14,599 nucleotides of DNA from DATCJU01 sp036562635 (GTDB lineage: Bacteria > Actinomycetota > Actinomycetes > Mycobacteriales > Pseudonocardiaceae), in contig DATCJU010000111.1 in the NCBI GenBank assembly GCA_036562635.1, forward strand, positions 1-14,599, in the 5' to 3' direction. The position numbers were made by a program, and so were the translations under genes. This document shows positions 13,074-14,599 of this stretch, in pieces; position 1 is the first letter of the stretch, and the number at the start of each line of letters is the position of its first letter. Below the pieces are notes generated by a model. It ran no database searches and was not told the origin of the DNA. It worked only from the letters and a program-made list of their open reading frames with translations.

Positions 13074-13739
13074 TTACCCCGGGAGGACGCGTCCCTGGTG
13101 CAGGCGTAGACGGCGGTCGGCGGCCCGGTACACCTCGTCGTCGTGGGTGGTGATGAGGACAGCGGTGCCGTCCTGGGCGGCGCGGCGCAGGAGGCGGACC
13201 ACCACGGGTGTGGTGGCGTGGTCCAGGTGTGCGGTGGGTTCGTCGGCCAGGAGCAGTGTGGGTCGGGGGGCGAGGGCGCGGGCCAGGGCGGTGCGTTGGC
13301 GTTGGCCGAAGGACAGTTCGGTGGGGTAGCGGTCGGCCAGGTGGTCGATGCCCAGTTCGGCGAGGAGGTCCAGGGCGGTGGTGCGGGCGGCGCGGTGGGA
13401 GGCGGGGTCGGCCAGGATCAGGGGCAGGGCGACGTTCTCGGCGACGGTGAGTTCGTCGGCCAGACCCATGGTCTGGGGGAGCACGGCGCAGTCCTGCCAG
13501 GCAGGTTGGGGTGGTAGGGGCCGGCCGAGCAGGTGGATGGTGCCGGCGGTGGGGCGGTCGAAACCGCACAGCAGGGAGAACAGGACGCTCTTGCCGGAGC
13601 CGGAGGGGCCGGCGAGGGCGACCAGTTCGCCGGCGTGGACGTGGATGTCGGCGCCGGTGAGGACGTCGACGGTGCTGGTGCCCTGGGTGAAGGAGCGGTG
13701 GAGGCCGCGGGCGGCGAGGACGGGTTCGGTGGGGGTCAC
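13074..13739 (-). CDS. ABC transporter ATP-binding protein (second ATPase)
   Basis: A 221-residue LolD/MacB-type ATPase. Walker A is GPSGSGKS (44-51), the Q-loop Gln is residue 89 (AVLPQTMG), the signature is LSFGQRQR (142-149), Walker B is LLLADE (162-167) and the switch histidine is His199 (ITTHDDE). The signature has Phe in place of the first Gly of LSGGQ. The start is GTG at 13739, overlapping the stop of the upstream ATPase as GTGA; the longer open frame adds only a His/Arg/Pro-rich stretch that is a shadow of that gene. With the first ATPase it probably forms a heterodimer driving an FtsX-like permease. The cargo is unknown. Confidence 0.93.
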   Translation of the reverse strand: MTPTEPVLAARGLHRSFTQGTSTVDVLTGADIHVHAGELVALAGPSGSGKSVLFSLLCGFDRPTAGTIHLLGRPLPPQPAWQDCAVLPQTMGLADELTVAENVALPLILADPASHRAARTTALDLLAELGIDHLADRYPTELSFGQRQRTALARALAPRPTLLLADEPTAHLDHATTPVVVRLLRRAAQDGTAVLITTHDDEVYRAADRRLRLHQGRVLPG

Positions 13740-14455
13740 GACTGGGCTCCGGTGTGGGTGATGTCGACCAGTTCGCCGTCGCGGAGGCGGGCGACGGTGT
13801 GACCAAGTGCGATGAGGTCGGGGTCGTGGGATGTGGCCACGACGGTGGTGCCCCATTCGACGAGTCGGGTGAGGCTGTCGAAGACCAGGTGTGCGGAGGC
13901 GGGGTCGAGTTGGGAGGTGGGTTCGTCGGCCAGGACGATGCGGGCGCCGGTGGCCAGGGCGCAGGCCAGGGCGAGGCGTTGTTTCTGTCCGCCGGACAGG
14001 GCGTGGGTGCGTTGGTGGGCGGTGCCGGCCAGGCCGAGGCGGTCCAGGAGGTCGGGGGGTGGGGTGTGGTGGCCGGCGAGTTGGGCGGCGGCGGTGAGGT
14101 TGTCGGCGACGGTGAGGTAGTCCAGGAGGTTGTCGGCGGGGTTCTGGAACAGGGTGACGACGTGACGGCGGCGTAGGGCGCGCAGGGTGCGGTGGTTGTG
14201 GTTGCTGACCGGTTGTCCGTCGAGGTGGACGGTGCCGGTGGTGGGGCGTTCCAGCAGGCCGAGTATGCGGAGCAGGGTGGACTTGCCGGAGCCGGAGGGG
14301 CCGGCGAGCACGGTGAGTCGGCCTCGGGGGATGGCGAGGGTGATGTCGTGCAGGGCGGTGACGGTGCCCGAGGGGGTGTGGTAGCGGACGGTGACGCCCT
14401 CGGCCCGTAGCGGGGTGGGGGTGGTGGTGTCCTGGGTGAGCAGTGGTTCAGTCAT
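13736..14455 (-). CDS. ABC transporter ATP-binding protein (first ATPase)
   Basis: A 239-residue ATPase of the LolD/MacB class. Walker A is GPSGSGKST (52-60), the Q-loop is LFQNPADN with Gln104, the signature is a canonical LSGGQKQR (153-160), Walker B is IVLADE (173-178), the D-loop is SQLD, and the switch histidine is His210 (ATSHDPD). It would power export or extraction of a substrate with the adjacent permease at the cytoplasmic membrane. The ATG at 14455 overlaps the end of the permease gene by eight bases, and its stop overlaps the next ATPase by four, so all three are translated from one mRNA. Confidence 0.95.
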   Translation of the reverse strand: MTEPLLTQDTTTPTPLRAEGVTVRYHTPSGTVTALHDITLAIPRGRLTVLAGPSGSGKSTLLRILGLLERPTTGTVHLDGQPVSNHNHRTLRALRRRHVVTLFQNPADNLLDYLTVADNLTAAAQLAGHHTPPPDLLDRLGLAGTAHQRTHALSGGQKQRLALACALATGARIVLADEPTSQLDPASAHLVFDSLTRLVEWGTTVVATSHDPDLIALGHTVARLRDGELVDITHTGAQS

Positions 14456-14599
14456 GCAGGAGCTCCCCCACGTTGACGGCGCGGACCGAGCGGACCGCGA
14501 GGGCTGTGGTGATCAGGACGGCGGCGGCGGTGAGGGTGGTGGCACCGAGGAGGAAGGGCAGTAGGTCCGGTGGGCCGGGGGTGGGGGCGAGCCGGGGTG
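14448..14599 (-). CDS. FtsX-like ABC transporter permease, C-terminal fragment
   Basis: Only the last 50 codons are in the window; the gene continues past the right edge. The visible part has one strongly hydrophobic segment (DLLPFLLGATTLTAAVLITT), then ALAVRSVRAVNVGELLHD and the stop. This end is typical of FtsX/MacB-type permeases, whose last membrane helix is followed by a short basic cytoplasmic tail. The eight-base overlap with the first ATPase and the ATPases' LolD/MacB character support the call. The rest of the domain layout, including any extracytoplasmic domain, cannot be seen. Confidence 0.75.
   Translation of the reverse strand, partial: PRLAPTPGPPDLLPFLLGATTLTAAAVLITTALAVRSVRAVNVGELLHD

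Noticed and set aside
11863..13806. A 647-codon minus-strand open frame
   Set aside because: It is an alternative frame through the SGNH and second ATPase genes, extremely rich in Pro, Thr and Arg; the true proteins are in another frame of the same strand.

Overview
The window is about 70% GC, its open reading frames have strongly GC-rich third positions, and GTG starts and short GTGA stop/start overlaps are common. Gene content (MaoC and SDR lipid enzymes, an AAC(2')-I type acetyltransferase, an actinobacterial SGNH hydrolase, a stand-alone 5'-3' exonuclease, IclR, LacI and Lrp regulators) points to an actinobacterium, perhaps Pseudonocardiales or Mycobacteriales. The order-level placement is inference only. 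The segment looks chromosomal: no transposase, phage gene, CRISPR array, tRNA or rRNA was seen.

Region 1 (1-3112, minus strand) is an acyl-CoA type metabolic cluster. Read in transcription order it holds a HAD hydrolase, a FabG-like SDR oxidoreductase, a MaoC hydratase, a strong terminator hairpin, and a phosphotransferase cut by the left edge. The HAD and phosphotransferase types are the ones fused in human ACAD10. Operator-like palindromes lie in front of the HAD gene and in front of the phosphotransferase gene.

Region 2 (3175-5677, plus strand) holds a short leader ORF, a CPA2-type cation/proton antiporter and a LacI-family regulator. It ends in a hairpin shared with the convergent IclR gene. 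Region 3 (5678-8414) has the IclR regulator (minus), a 447-base gap, an aminoglycoside 2'-N-acetyltransferase homologue (plus) and a convergent PIN/FEN-type 5'-3' exonuclease (minus).

Region 4 (8415-11899, plus strand) has an M24 aminopeptidase overlapping an Lrp/AsnC regulator by 4 bases. A 712-base stretch without a convincing gene follows, and then a polytopic DUF2157-like membrane protein. Region 5 (11924-14599, minus strand) is an ABC export module: the C-terminus of an FtsX-like permease and two ATPases, with overlapping reading frames. A secreted SGNH hydrolase follows it.

The most unusual signal is an AT-rich 23-base motif present three times (near 6811, 8529 and 10818). Each copy is in the same orientation and about 63-87 bases upstream of a plus-strand start codon: the acetyltransferase, the M24 peptidase and the DUF2157-like protein. 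I do not recognise it as a known operator; it may define a small shared regulon.
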